From: JAKEGK01 sp036507695
Lineage (GTDB): Bacteria > Pseudomonadota > Gammaproteobacteria > SZUA-152
DNA: 34,266 nucleotides
Direction: 5' to 3'
Assembly: GCA_036507695.1 (NCBI GenBank)
Contig: DATCIR010000070.1
Span: 1-34,266, forward strand
Below, one piece after another: positions 8,238-15,973 of the stretch. Below the pieces are notes generated by a model. It did not search any database. It had not been told where the DNA came from and saw nothing but the letters and a program-made list of their open reading frames with translations. A program made the translations under genes and the position numbers. Position 1 is the stretch's first letter. Each line of letters begins with the position of its first letter.

Positions 8238-9690
8238 CAACAATGGGCGCCTCCTCGGCATACGATTGCAGCGGCAACCTCAAGCACAAATGGGCGCCTG
8301 AGGGCTGATTATCGGTCACCTCTATGATACCGCCATGGGCCTGGATAAACTCCTTGACGATCGATAAGCCCACCCCGGTCCCTTTAATGTGTCCGGTTGG
8401 CTTTGCTTCTCCCTGAAAAAATGCATCAAATACCCGGTGTTTTTCCGAATCCTTAATACCGGGCCCGTCATCAATAATATCGACTTTTGCGTCCAACCCC
8501 GCTTTTTGTACCGCAATGGCCAGCCGGCCATTGAGAGGGGAATATTTAACTGCGTTCGACATCAGGTTGTCTATGACAACGCGTAACATTTCTTTGTCGC
8601 CACTCACCGCGATGGGTTCAAGTTTTGTCACGAGACGCAGTTTTTTCGCCAATATAGCAAGTTTTTGATCATTTAAAACGCGATATATGAGTTTGTCCAG
8701 TTGGACCTGTTGATTATCCAGCTTGGTGATCTTGGCGTGCGCCACACTGAAGTTCAACAAATCCTCGATTAATTGTTGCAGCTTGCTGGTATTGGATACC
8801 AGGATTTCCACCACTTTGCGCTGCCGCTGATTTAAATTGCCAACAACGCCGTCGTCCAGCAGATCGGCGCCTTCACGAATCGCGGTCAACGGTGTTTTTA
8901 GTTCATGCGAGACGTGCCGCACAAATTTGGCTTTTTCTTCCTCTACTTCCGCCAGGCGCATGCGCAACCAATCCAGCCGCTGGCCGAGGTATTGCAAATC
9001 CTCGGGGCCGGTGACATAAACCGGTTCATTAAATACGCCACTGCCCAGCGTCTTGATCGCCGAATCAATTTCGCGAATAGGCCGGGAAAGGATGTTGGAA
9101 AACACAATCACAATGATGATAATGGTCGGAATCAACGTCAGGCCCACCCACACAAACTGGCTTTGCGCTTTGGACGCCATATCATTCAGCACTTGAACTT
9201 CGGTATCGATAACCCGGTTACTTCCCGCCAGCACCTTGCGCGCCAGATCGGATGCGACCGCGAATTTTTCCACCGCGTTTTTTGCCGCCGTGCTGGCATA
9301 ATCTTGCCTGGCGAGCGTGAGGTAAATGGATTTTTCTATTTTGACCAGCGCTTCCAGCTGGTCATGCATGGAACTATCGAGCTGGAATTCCAGCAGGCTT
9401 TTCGCTGCTTTTTCAAAAAGCGCATGATCCTCCTCAAATCCCTTTAATAATCCGGTATCGCCCAGTATATGGTATTGACGTCCCGCCCTTTCCAGCCGAG
9501 TCAGAATTTCCACCAGGGTGCGGCTGGTCTGCGTCGCTTTTGCCGACTGATATACCGCCTGCTGGCTTTGTTTGGCGAGCTGCCCCATATAAACCGCTGC
9601 ATAACCGACCGCAACCAACAGCGGCAGCATAGCAAAGCCAAACCCGATCAAGAGGAGTTTTCGGAATGATTTTGGTTGGGGGAAAATCAT
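8212..9690 (-). CDS. glrK: Sensor histidine kinase GlrK-like
   Basis: A 492-residue membrane sensor kinase. Helix 1 is at about 11-33, a periplasmic helical domain spans 35-178 and helix 2 lies at 179-199. A HAMP linker follows, then the HisKA box VRHVSHELKTPLTAIREG with His262, the N box DNLMSNAVKYSP, the G1 box DDGPGI and the G2 box GTGVGLSIVKEF. It should autophosphorylate and pass phosphate to the GlrR-like regulator two genes downstream. The short N-terminus before helix 1 fits the ATG, although no strong ribosome site precedes it. A hairpin (ACCAAG, 9768-9773; CTTGGT, 9784-9789) lies about 80 bp upstream. Confidence 0.9.
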   Translation of the reverse strand: MIFPQPKSFRKLLLIGFGFAMLPLLVAVGYAAVYMGQLAKQSQQAVYQSAKATQTSRTLVEILTRLERAGRQYHILGDTGLLKGFEEDHALFEKAAKSLLEFQLDSSMHDQLEALVKIEKSIYLTLARQDYASTAAKNAVEKFAVASDLARKVLAGSNRVIDTEVQVLNDMASKAQSQFVWVGLTLIPTIIIIVIVFSNILSRPIREIDSAIKTLGSGVFNEPVYVTGPEDLQYLGQRLDWLRMRLAEVEEEKAKFVRHVSHELKTPLTAIREGADLLDDGVVGNLNQRQRKVVEILVSNTSKLQQLIEDLLNFSVAHAKITKLDNQQVQLDKLIYRVLNDQKLAILAKKLRLVTKLEPIAVSGDKEMLRVVIDNLMSNAVKYSPLNGRLAIAVQKAGLDAKVDIIDDGPGIKDSEKHRVFDAFFQGEAKPTGHIKGTGVGLSIVKEFIQAHGGIIEVTDNQPSGAHLCLRLPLQSYAEEAPIVDEDRLRVF

Positions 9691-10197
9691 AATCGAGTTT
9701 GTGTGTTAATCGGATCCATCAAACCATGCGCCTTGGCGGCCAGAGCAAGCGATACTTCATATTATCGACCAAGAAACAGGGAACTTGGTTGAATAGAGTG
9801 GTGATTTATCGATACCGTCAGGCGGCGGTCCAGTATATCCAGGGATTCCGTCACTAAGGCGCCTTACCCGGGTGTATCGGCTTGATAAAATCCTGGGCGC
9901 CTATCGTTGTTCCTTAGGATCCGGCTGTTTGGTTGCTGGATCATAGTGAAGAAATCTCCCGCTGCCAAGCACAGCCGTAACACCCGAACAACCAAAGCAC
10001 CCGGCAAATTACCGCGCTGAACGTAATGCGGTTGGTTTTGGCGCGTCCCAACGATACCACACGCCTACTCTAACTTAATGATTTATAAATCATTAACAAA
10101 GCCAGCGCAAGCCCGGATGCTTAACCCTGCCCGCTACATTTTCAGCGCCGCGCGCCGATATGATCTATGCTAACGACTAAAAATATGATTTGGAAAT
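9691..10197. other. Intergenic region between divergent kinase genes
   Basis: Just over 500 bases with no convincing gene, separating glrK (leftward) from the GAF-domain kinase (rightward). It must hold promoters in both directions. It contains the ACCAAG/CTTGGT hairpin at 9768-9789 and a perfect 22-bp AT-rich palindrome at 10075-10096. In E. coli the glmY RNA lies just upstream of glrK. I saw no clear terminator-bounded RNA or sigma-54 site on the minus strand here. Confidence 0.5.
10075..10096. promoter_or_regulatory. Perfect 22-bp palindrome, operator candidate
   Basis: The half-site TTAATGATTTA (10075-10085) is followed immediately by its exact complement TAAATCATTAA (10086-10096), with no spacer. 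It lies about 100 bp before the start of the GAF-domain kinase, a plausible place for a dimeric repressor or activator site. The core TGATTTATAAATCA loosely resembles ArgR- or Fur-type boxes but matches neither consensus well, so no regulator is assigned. Confidence 0.5.
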
Positions 10198-12165
10198 ATG
10201 AGTTTAGATTCTTCCAGCCACAGCAGGCAAGCAGCGAATATCGATGAATACCGCTCACGCAGTAAATTCATCGCGCTGGGCTTTGTGGCGATATTGGGCA
10301 TCATACTCACTGTGCTGGTCCTGTGGGTCAACAACGCGTCTTCGAACAGTAATCGCCTGGCAAATATTGTGGATCGCCAGACGCAAACCCGCTTGTTGGC
10401 CAACATGCTGTACGCGGTACAGCAACGTTCTTTGTCCTTGCATCGCATGCTGGATATGGATGACATTTTTGATCAGGATGATCATTATATTTTGTTCCGC
10501 CAACACGGCGAAAGGTACCTGAGCAACCGCGAGCAACTGCTTGCCACTCATTTAACCGAAGGGGAAAGGGAAGCTCTGGCCGCGGCTGACAAGTTAGCAC
10601 ACTACGGTGGTACTACGCATCAGCGGGTGGCGGATTTGATCGCGCAAGGACAAATCGCCACGGCGCGCCAGCAATTGATCCACGACGTTTTACCCAACCA
10701 GAATGCGCTAATCGATAAACTACGCAGTCTCTTCGATTCACAACGTGATGTGGTTGAATCCGAATTGCACTCGGCATCAGAAGAACATCACTCCACCTAC
10801 GGGTTTATATTTTCGCTGGGCAGCGTGGCGTTGCTGCTGGGTGTATTTACTATCTTTGTGGTTAGAAGAACCGCCCAATCGGACGCACAGTTATTCGACC
10901 AAAGCCAGTGGATACGCGCATTATATGAAATTTCCTCCATGTCGGGGCTGTCACCCGACGAACAGATTAATGAAACATTAAAACTGGGTTGCCGGCTATT
11001 GGAAATGGAAATCGGCAAAGTCTGCCGTGTCGACAAGGCGAAAAACACCAACACTTTTCTTAATGTAGTAGCCCCGGAAGAGTACTCGGTAAAAGCCAGG
11101 CAGGAAATACCGCTGCATAAAACCTTTTGTTGTTACACCATCGATGCCGGCGCGCCGGTGGCGATTCCCAACGTGCAGGAATCAAAGCACGCCCGTTACC
11201 CCTGTTACGAATTTTCGCACGTGGAATCCTATATCGCGATGCCCTTGTATGTTAACCAGGTCAGCTATGGCACGGTTAATTTCGCCAGTGTTCAACCCCG
11301 CGAAGCATTCACGGAAAATGACATCGACTTGTTGAGGCTGATTACGAACTGGATCAGCGTGACCCTGGAACGCAAGATTTCCCAGCAGATAGCGGTGGCC
11401 AAGGAAACCGCCGAAGCCGCCAGTAAAACCAAAAGCAGTTTCCTGGCGAATATGAGTCACGAATTGCGTACCCCGTTAAATGCCATCCTGGGTTACAACG
11501 AATTATTGCGCGAAGAAATAATCAGCGATGGCAATGCCCAGTACCTGGACGACATCAACAAGGTCGATATGGCGGGAAAACATTTGTTGACACTGATTAA
11601 TGACGTGCTTGACTTGTCAAAAATTGAAGCGGGAAAAATGGAAGTATACACGGAACACTTCGCACTCAAACCCCTGGTGGAGGAAATCTATAGCACCGTA
11701 TTGCCACTGATGGAAAAGAACAAGAATGTGTTGCGGCTCACGTATGACGACAGTATCAGCATCATCAAGGCGGACTTAACCAAGCTACGCCAGATTCTGT
11801 TCAACCTGCTGAGCAACGCCGGAAAGTTTACCGCGGATGGCACGATTAAACTGACAGTTAGCGCGGAACAAAAAGATAACGAAAACTTCATTAAATTCGT
11901 CATTAAGGACACCGGTATTGGCATGAGCCGTGAGCAGCTCAATAAACTGTTCGTCTCTTTCTCACAAGCCGACTCAAGCACACAGCGAAAATACGGCGGT
12001 ACCGGATTAGGCCTTTCCATCACTTATAAACTCTGCCAACTCCTGGGCGGCTCCATTAGTGTCGATAGTGTTCCGGGTGTCGGCTCCACATTTACCGTAC
12101 TCTTACCCGCAACAACCCCCGCCAAGCCCGCCCCGGGCTTCGATGCCAAGGCTGCCGGCGGCTAA
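10198..12165 (+). CDS. Orphan membrane histidine kinase with GAF domain
   Basis: A 655-residue sensor kinase. Helix 1 lies at about 24-44, a helical periplasmic sensor at 46-200 and helix 2 at 203-222. A GAF domain follows at about 240-392 and includes an adjacent Cys pair at 311-312. Then come HisKA with NMSHELRTPLNAILGYNEL (His421), the N box LFNLLSNAGKFT, G1 DTGIGM and G2 GGTGLGLSI. The protein ends shortly after the ATPase domain in an Ala/Pro/Gly tail, without receiver or Hpt domain. No response regulator gene adjoins it, so its partner is elsewhere. The next genes encode an ABC exporter on the same strand; control of the exporter by this kinase is only a guess. Confidence 0.88.
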   Translation: MSLDSSSHSRQAANIDEYRSRSKFIALGFVAILGIILTVLVLWVNNASSNSNRLANIVDRQTQTRLLANMLYAVQQRSLSLHRMLDMDDIFDQDDHYILFRQHGERYLSNREQLLATHLTEGEREALAAADKLAHYGGTTHQRVADLIAQGQIATARQQLIHDVLPNQNALIDKLRSLFDSQRDVVESELHSASEEHHSTYGFIFSLGSVALLLGVFTIFVVRRTAQSDAQLFDQSQWIRALYEISSMSGLSPDEQINETLKLGCRLLEMEIGKVCRVDKAKNTNTFLNVVAPEEYSVKARQEIPLHKTFCCYTIDAGAPVAIPNVQESKHARYPCYEFSHVESYIAMPLYVNQVSYGTVNFASVQPREAFTENDIDLLRLITNWISVTLERKISQQIAVAKETAEAASKTKSSFLANMSHELRTPLNAILGYNELLREEIISDGNAQYLDDINKVDMAGKHLLTLINDVLDLSKIEAGKMEVYTEHFALKPLVEEIYSTVLPLMEKNKNVLRLTYDDSISIIKADLTKLRQILFNLLSNAGKFTADGTIKLTVSAEQKDNENFIKFVIKDTGIGMSREQLNKLFVSFSQADSSTQRKYGGTGLGLSITYKLCQLLGGSISVDSVPGVGSTFTVLLPATTPAKPAPGFDAKAAGG

Positions 12166-12182
12166 GCTTTCAATCTGTTTCC

Positions 12183-12215
12183 GGAACAGACTACAATAGC
12201 CGTTCCTGTTTTTTT
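12183..12215 (+). terminator. Weak terminator candidate after kinase gene
   Basis: GGAAC (12183-12187) can pair with GTTCC (12202-12206) around a 14-base loop, followed by TG and seven T residues. The stem is short, so this is tentative. It lies between the kinase stop and the ABC exporter genes. Confidence 0.35.
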
Positions 12216-12254
12216 GTGGCACTCCATGGACCGCGCTAGGAGGCGGCGAACGTC

Positions 12255-13139
12255 ATGAATCCGGTGATGGAAGTAAAATCCCTGGTCAAACAATTCGGAA
12301 ACTTTACCGCGGTTAACGGCATTGATCTAATCCTGCACGGGGGCGTATGCCTGGGGTTGCTTGGCCCCAATGGCGCCGGCAAAACCACCACCATTGAAAT
12401 ACTCGAGGGTATCGCCAAACCCACCAGCGGTTCGGTATTGTTCAATGGCCAGCCGATGGGTAAAGCGTTCAAGGACACCGCCGGGATTATGTTTCAATCC
12501 ACCGCGTTGCAGGAATTTATTACCGTGCGGGAAACTCTGGAGTTATTTGCCAGGCTGTATCCGAAATCAGCGCCAATTCCGCAACTCGTCGAAAAATGCG
12601 CTTTAAGCGACTTCATGGACCGGGATACCCGCCGCTTATCGGGCGGACAACGGCAGCGTTTGTTATTGGCTATCGCCTTGATCAACGATCCGTCCATTCT
12701 CTTTCTGGATGAACCCACCACCGGCCTTGATCCCCAGTCGCGCCGCAACTTCTGGGAATTAATCCAGGACATCAAACAGCAGAACAAAACCGTTTTACTC
12801 ACCACCCATTACATGGAAGAAGCCTACGTACTCTGTGACGAAATAGCGATTATGGATCATGGCGAAATCATCGCGCGCGGCACTCCCAAGCAGCTGCTGG
12901 CGCAACACTTTAACAGCATGATATTGCAATTGCCGGCAACCGGTGTTGACACGGGCAAATTATCTGCGTCGATTCAGTTCCTGCAACGTAACAACGAGAT
13001 TGAAATCGAATCACGGGACATCAACGCAACCCTGCAGGTGTTGCTGGCGCATAATATTAACCTGGAACACCTGAAAATACGCAGCCATACACTGGACGAC
13101 CTGTTTCTTAAACTGACCGGGCACGAACTTCGCGCATGA
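12255..13139 (+). CDS. ABC exporter ATP-binding protein
   Basis: A 294-residue ABC ATPase of the CcmA/NodI/DrrA exporter type. Walker A GPNGAGKTT is near residue 37, the signature LSGGQRQRL, Walker B ILFLDEPTTGLD and the switch histidine in TTHYMEEAYVLCDE. The C-terminal extension after the ATPase core is typical of this class. AGGAGG lies 12 bases before the ATG. The stop overlaps the ATG of the permease gene by ATGA, so the pair is translationally coupled and forms an ABC-2 exporter. The substrate (drug, polysaccharide or lipid-like) cannot be deduced. Confidence 0.92.
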   Translation: MNPVMEVKSLVKQFGNFTAVNGIDLILHGGVCLGLLGPNGAGKTTTIEILEGIAKPTSGSVLFNGQPMGKAFKDTAGIMFQSTALQEFITVRETLELFARLYPKSAPIPQLVEKCALSDFMDRDTRRLSGGQRQRLLLAIALINDPSILFLDEPTTGLDPQSRRNFWELIQDIKQQNKTVLLTTHYMEEAYVLCDEIAIMDHGEIIARGTPKQLLAQHFNSMILQLPATGVDTGKLSASIQFLQRNNEIEIESRDINATLQVLLAHNINLEHLKIRSHTLDDLFLKLTGHELRA

Positions 13140-14221
13140 GCATTAAACGTTTTTACGCGGTATTAAAAGCCAGGAATTACGAATTCATCCGGGACAAATC
13201 CGCCCTTGGCTGGAATTTCCTGTTTCCAATATTTATTGTCGCCGGCTTTGCATTTGCTTTTTCGGATAGCAATATTGATGTTTATAAAGTCGGCGTTTAT
13301 GGAGAATCGAGCCAGGCGGCGGACGATAGTCATCCGTTTTTTAACACCCGGCACATCAATTTTGTCGCCGTGGATAACCTGGAAAAAGCCATCGTGAAAG
13401 TCGAACGGCATCAATTGGACATGCTGTTTGATCTGGAACAGCGGCGCTACTGGATTAACAACCAGTCGCCCAGCGGTTATATCCTGGAACGGGTGCTTTC
13501 CGGATCTCCGCCACACAGCGGTGACACGCCTAAAGCCGGTCCGGCCGCTTCCATGCACTCTCAGCTTCAAGATCACCTTCAATTTCACTTTCAATTTCAA
13601 AAAACCCAGGTCAGCGGCGAGGAAATCCGCTACATCGACTGGCTGTTGCCCGGCGTGCTGGCCATGAATATCATGTTCAGCGCGCTGTTTGGCGTGGGCT
13701 ATGTCATTGTGCGTTACCGCAAGAACGGCGTGCTGAAACGCCTGAAAGCCACTCCACTGAGCGCCGGGGAATTTCTGTGCGCCCAGGTAATTTCCCGGCT
13801 CGGCCTGGTGATGTCAATCACGATTATCGTGTTTATCGGCACATCACTGTTGCTGGACATACCCATGTACGGTTCTTACCTGAACCTGTTTTTGATTTTT
13901 GTTCTGGGATCCATCAGCATGATCAGCGTTGGCCTGCTGATAGCGGCCCGTACCGCGAGTGAGGAATTCGCCGGCGGAATTTTGAATTTGCTCAGCTGGC
14001 CGATGATGTTCTTGTCCGGGGTCTGGTTTTCGCTGGAAGGCATTCATCCCTGGTTGCAAAAATTGGCGTTGATTTTCCCGCTGACGCATTTGATTAACGG
14101 CGCGCGCGCCATCATGCTGGATGGCGCCGGCTTCGTGGATATTATTCCTTATCTCGCCACGCTGACATTCATGAGCGCACTGTTACTGGCGATTGGCGCC
14201 TACACCTTCCGTTGGCAATAG
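13136..14221 (+). CDS. ABC-2 type exporter permease
   Basis: A 361-residue membrane protein of the ABC-2/YhgE-like permease family. One helix lies near the N-terminus (about 27-43). A periplasmic domain of some 120 residues includes a Gln/His/Phe-rich patch of alternating residues around 142-155. Five helices follow in the C-terminal half, with the conserved region ending in PLTHLINGARAIMLDG. It pairs with the ATPase encoded immediately upstream (ATGA overlap). It ends 5 bp from the stop of the convergent rubredoxin gene. Confidence 0.9.
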   Translation: MSIKRFYAVLKARNYEFIRDKSALGWNFLFPIFIVAGFAFAFSDSNIDVYKVGVYGESSQAADDSHPFFNTRHINFVAVDNLEKAIVKVERHQLDMLFDLEQRRYWINNQSPSGYILERVLSGSPPHSGDTPKAGPAASMHSQLQDHLQFHFQFQKTQVSGEEIRYIDWLLPGVLAMNIMFSALFGVGYVIVRYRKNGVLKRLKATPLSAGEFLCAQVISRLGLVMSITIIVFIGTSLLLDIPMYGSYLNLFLIFVLGSISMISVGLLIAARTASEEFAGGILNLLSWPMMFLSGVWFSLEGIHPWLQKLALIFPLTHLINGARAIMLDGAGFVDIIPYLATLTFMSALLLAIGAYTFRWQ

Positions 14222-14226
14222 ATTTA

Positions 14227-14397
14227 TCAGTCCTCCAGCGCAAGCATGTCAAAATCCGATTTGCTGACCCCGCAATCAGGACATTCCCAGTCATCCGGAA
14301 CATCTTCCCAGCGTGTGCCGGGCGCAATACCATCTTCCGGATAACCTTCCGATTCATCATAAATAAAACCACAAACCTGGCACTGCCATTTACGCAT
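14227..14397 (-). CDS. rubA: Rubredoxin
   Basis: A 56-residue rubredoxin, a one-iron electron carrier. The iron ligands are Cys6 and Cys9 (CQVCG) and Cys39 and Cys42 (CPDCG). The family hallmarks GFIYDESEGYPEDGIAPGT and WEDVPDDWECP are present. The length is that of typical rubredoxins. The ATG is preceded by GAGGAG at good spacing. In proteobacteria such proteins pass electrons to alkane hydroxylases or act in oxidative stress defence; no reductase or hydroxylase gene is nearby. It is convergent with the ABC permease gene. Confidence 0.96.
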   Translation of the reverse strand: MRKWQCQVCGFIYDESEGYPEDGIAPGTRWEDVPDDWECPDCGVSKSDFDMLALED

Positions 14398-14555
14398 CGA
14401 CAAACTCCTCGCTTAAAAACAAACTTCTTGTACAGGAAATTTTTAAAAGGGGCAACCATAAAGTGAATTCTTGTTGCTGGGAATACCAGGATGTGTCCCT
14501 GGCTCAGCGCGCTCGTTAAATTATGTTGGATTAAAACCGTATTGCGGCTACCCAC

Positions 14556-14992
14556 TCAAATCCTGCCGCCGATTTCCCCCATTGGATAATTTTCTGAAGC
14601 CGCGATCACGATTAATCGTCCCCTGCCAATATCATTGAAATCATTAACGCCAAACATCGCTCCTGACGGTAAGCGCCAATAACCTCCCTGCGCTTCCAGG
14701 GAATACAATACGCGGCCATTCCCGGTGCTATTGAGATTGTTCGCTCTGAATAATACAACGCCGGCCGGCGCCATATTCGCCACACGCACAATCGCCTGCG
14801 CAGTACCATCAAGCGCGTTGAGCGTAAAAAACGCTTTACCCGTCGCCACGGAATCGACTGCCGGCAGGAGATTCACACCGGATAATGAACTTACTCTTAA
14901 CAAATAGTGCGGCAAATAAACCTGGCCTCGGATGGCCTCGCTGGGATCACGCCCATCCGACACCTGAACACATTAACACGGTTGCGGGCGAA
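14556..14992 (-). pseudogene. Truncated CHRD-domain protein fragment
   Basis: The readable frame from a GTG at 14963 gives 135 residues that fit the CHRD (chordin-like) domain. It starts inside the end of one repeat (PSEAIRGQV, like the usual NPGGEIRGQ), continues with a complete repeat (LSGVNLLPAV, ATGKAFFTLN, GVVLFRANN) and ends MGEIGGRI. Upstream the same frame still reads VCVQVS, as a CHRD domain should, but a TAA stop follows, and no signal peptide or first half of the domain is found. The simplest reading is the 3' remnant of a secreted multi-CHRD protein broken by deletion or frameshift. A repeat-like hairpin element lies directly upstream. Confidence 0.6.
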
Positions 14993-15068
14993 TCCGGGAC
15001 AGGCCAGGCCGCAATTCGCAGGCGCTGTTGCTGCTATAGTTTCACGCGGAGCGTGCCAGGTTTATTGG

Positions 15069-15224
15069 TAACTACTCACCCCGTGTGCAGCCTAGGTTAA
15101 AGCGGTGCCGGTGTCTCCTGCCGGGGGCGTCCGCGGCCAGGGATGGCCGCAGTCGAGCCTACAGGGACGTACTTGTGGCGTCACCCGGCAGGAGACACCG
15201 GCGCCGCCCACGGATGAGTAGTTA
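15069..15224. repeat. 156-bp inverted-repeat element, REP-like
   Basis: Outer arms at 15069-15085 and 15209-15224 are nearly complementary (TAACTACTCA and TGAGTAGTTA at the tips). Inner arms 15107-15125 and 15184-15202 are perfectly complementary over 19 bp (starting GCCGGTGTCTCC). The centre holds a third hairpin, GCGGCC (15133-15138) with GGCCGC (15145-15150). The central sequence GAGCCTACAGGGACGTA resembles one I recall from dispersed intergenic repeats in other gammaproteobacteria; that is memory and untested. No transposase is encoded. Confidence 0.7.
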
Positions 15225-15249
15225 GGTTTATTGTTGGTTATGCGGGCAC

Positions 15250-15296
15250 AAAAAACGGCTAATACCTTCCATAAATCCGGGAATTAGCCGTTTTTT
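15250..15296 (-). terminator. Strong symmetrical terminator
   Basis: AAAAAACGGCTAAT (15250-15263) is the exact complement of ATTAGCCGTTTTTT (15283-15296), with a 19-base loop. The A and T tracts make it a terminator on both strands. It lies 18 bp past the stop of the vWA lipoprotein gene, whose operon it most likely ends. Confidence 0.88.
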
Positions 15297-15313
15297 GCAT
15301 TGGAATTTAAAAT

Positions 15314-15973
15314 TTAGTAGAAGATTTTTTCCAGCTGATCCATGTCATTGGTGACTCGCCAGCTGCCACCGCCGGCTACCACCCGCGCCTGCCAGTCCTC
15401 CAGCCGGGACGTGTACTCCTTGGGATCATAGTTATCACTGCGCAATTTCGTGACATTGATCGCCACCACGTCGAAATTTTTCAGGCCGAACGCAATTTTG
15501 CGGTTGTAGCCTTGTTCCAGTTCTTCTTTCATGTCAGAGAATATCAGTATGGTTTTTTTCCCCGTAGCTTTCTCATTCAGAAATTCCGTCGCCTGTAAAA
15601 TGCCGCCGGTGATATCGGTATATTTCGCGGGTTTGACGGTTTTTACGAACTTGTCGATTTCTTCCTTGAACAAACGTTTCTGATGGTTCGCCATGCTGGG
15701 GCGTTCATCAAACGTGACTTTGGCGACGATATCCTTTTCGCTAAAACTGCCACTATCGATACGCGCAACGGCAAACGAGTCACCCGGATAGAGTTTCGCC
15801 AGCGTGACATGGATAATCTGCTGGGCCTTTTCCAACTCCTCGGTATAGGTACCGGAGGTATCAATCAGCATGTATACACCATGGCCGGGGGCGGTCGTTC
15901 CACCGCTGCCACCGCAGCTCAGCAGCGCCATACAGGCGCCGGCTATCAGTATCAATCCGGGCCGATGCATCAT
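15314..15973 (-). CDS. vWA-domain lipoprotein
   Basis: A 219-residue lipoprotein with signal peptide and lipobox MALLSC (Cys20), a short Gly/Ser/Thr linker, and a von Willebrand factor A domain over nearly all the rest. The metal-ion-dependent adhesion site is DTSGT (38-42), with further ligand candidates Thr119/Asp120 (YTDITGG) and Asp147 (IFSDMKEE). Thr replaces the last Ser of the usual DxSxS. It probably binds a protein partner at the membrane. The ATG overlaps the stop of the upstream membrane-protein gene by ATGA and is preceded by GGAGG. A strong terminator follows. The precise role is unknown. Confidence 0.8.
   Translation of the reverse strand: MMHRPGLILIAGACMALLSCGGSGGTTAPGHGVYMLIDTSGTYTEELEKAQQIIHVTLAKLYPGDSFAVARIDSGSFSEKDIVAKVTFDERPSMANHQKRLFKEEIDKFVKTVKPAKYTDITGGILQATEFLNEKATGKKTILIFSDMKEELEQGYNRKIAFGLKNFDVVAINVTKLRSDNYDPKEYTSRLEDWQARVVAGGGSWRVTNDMDQLEKIFY

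Larger units (their letters stand above)
14964..15313. other. Intergenic region with repeat element and terminator
   Basis: This gap holds the decayed upstream end of the CHRD fragment, the large inverted-repeat element at 15069-15224 and the symmetrical terminator at 15250-15296. No other gene is seen. Confidence 0.6.
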
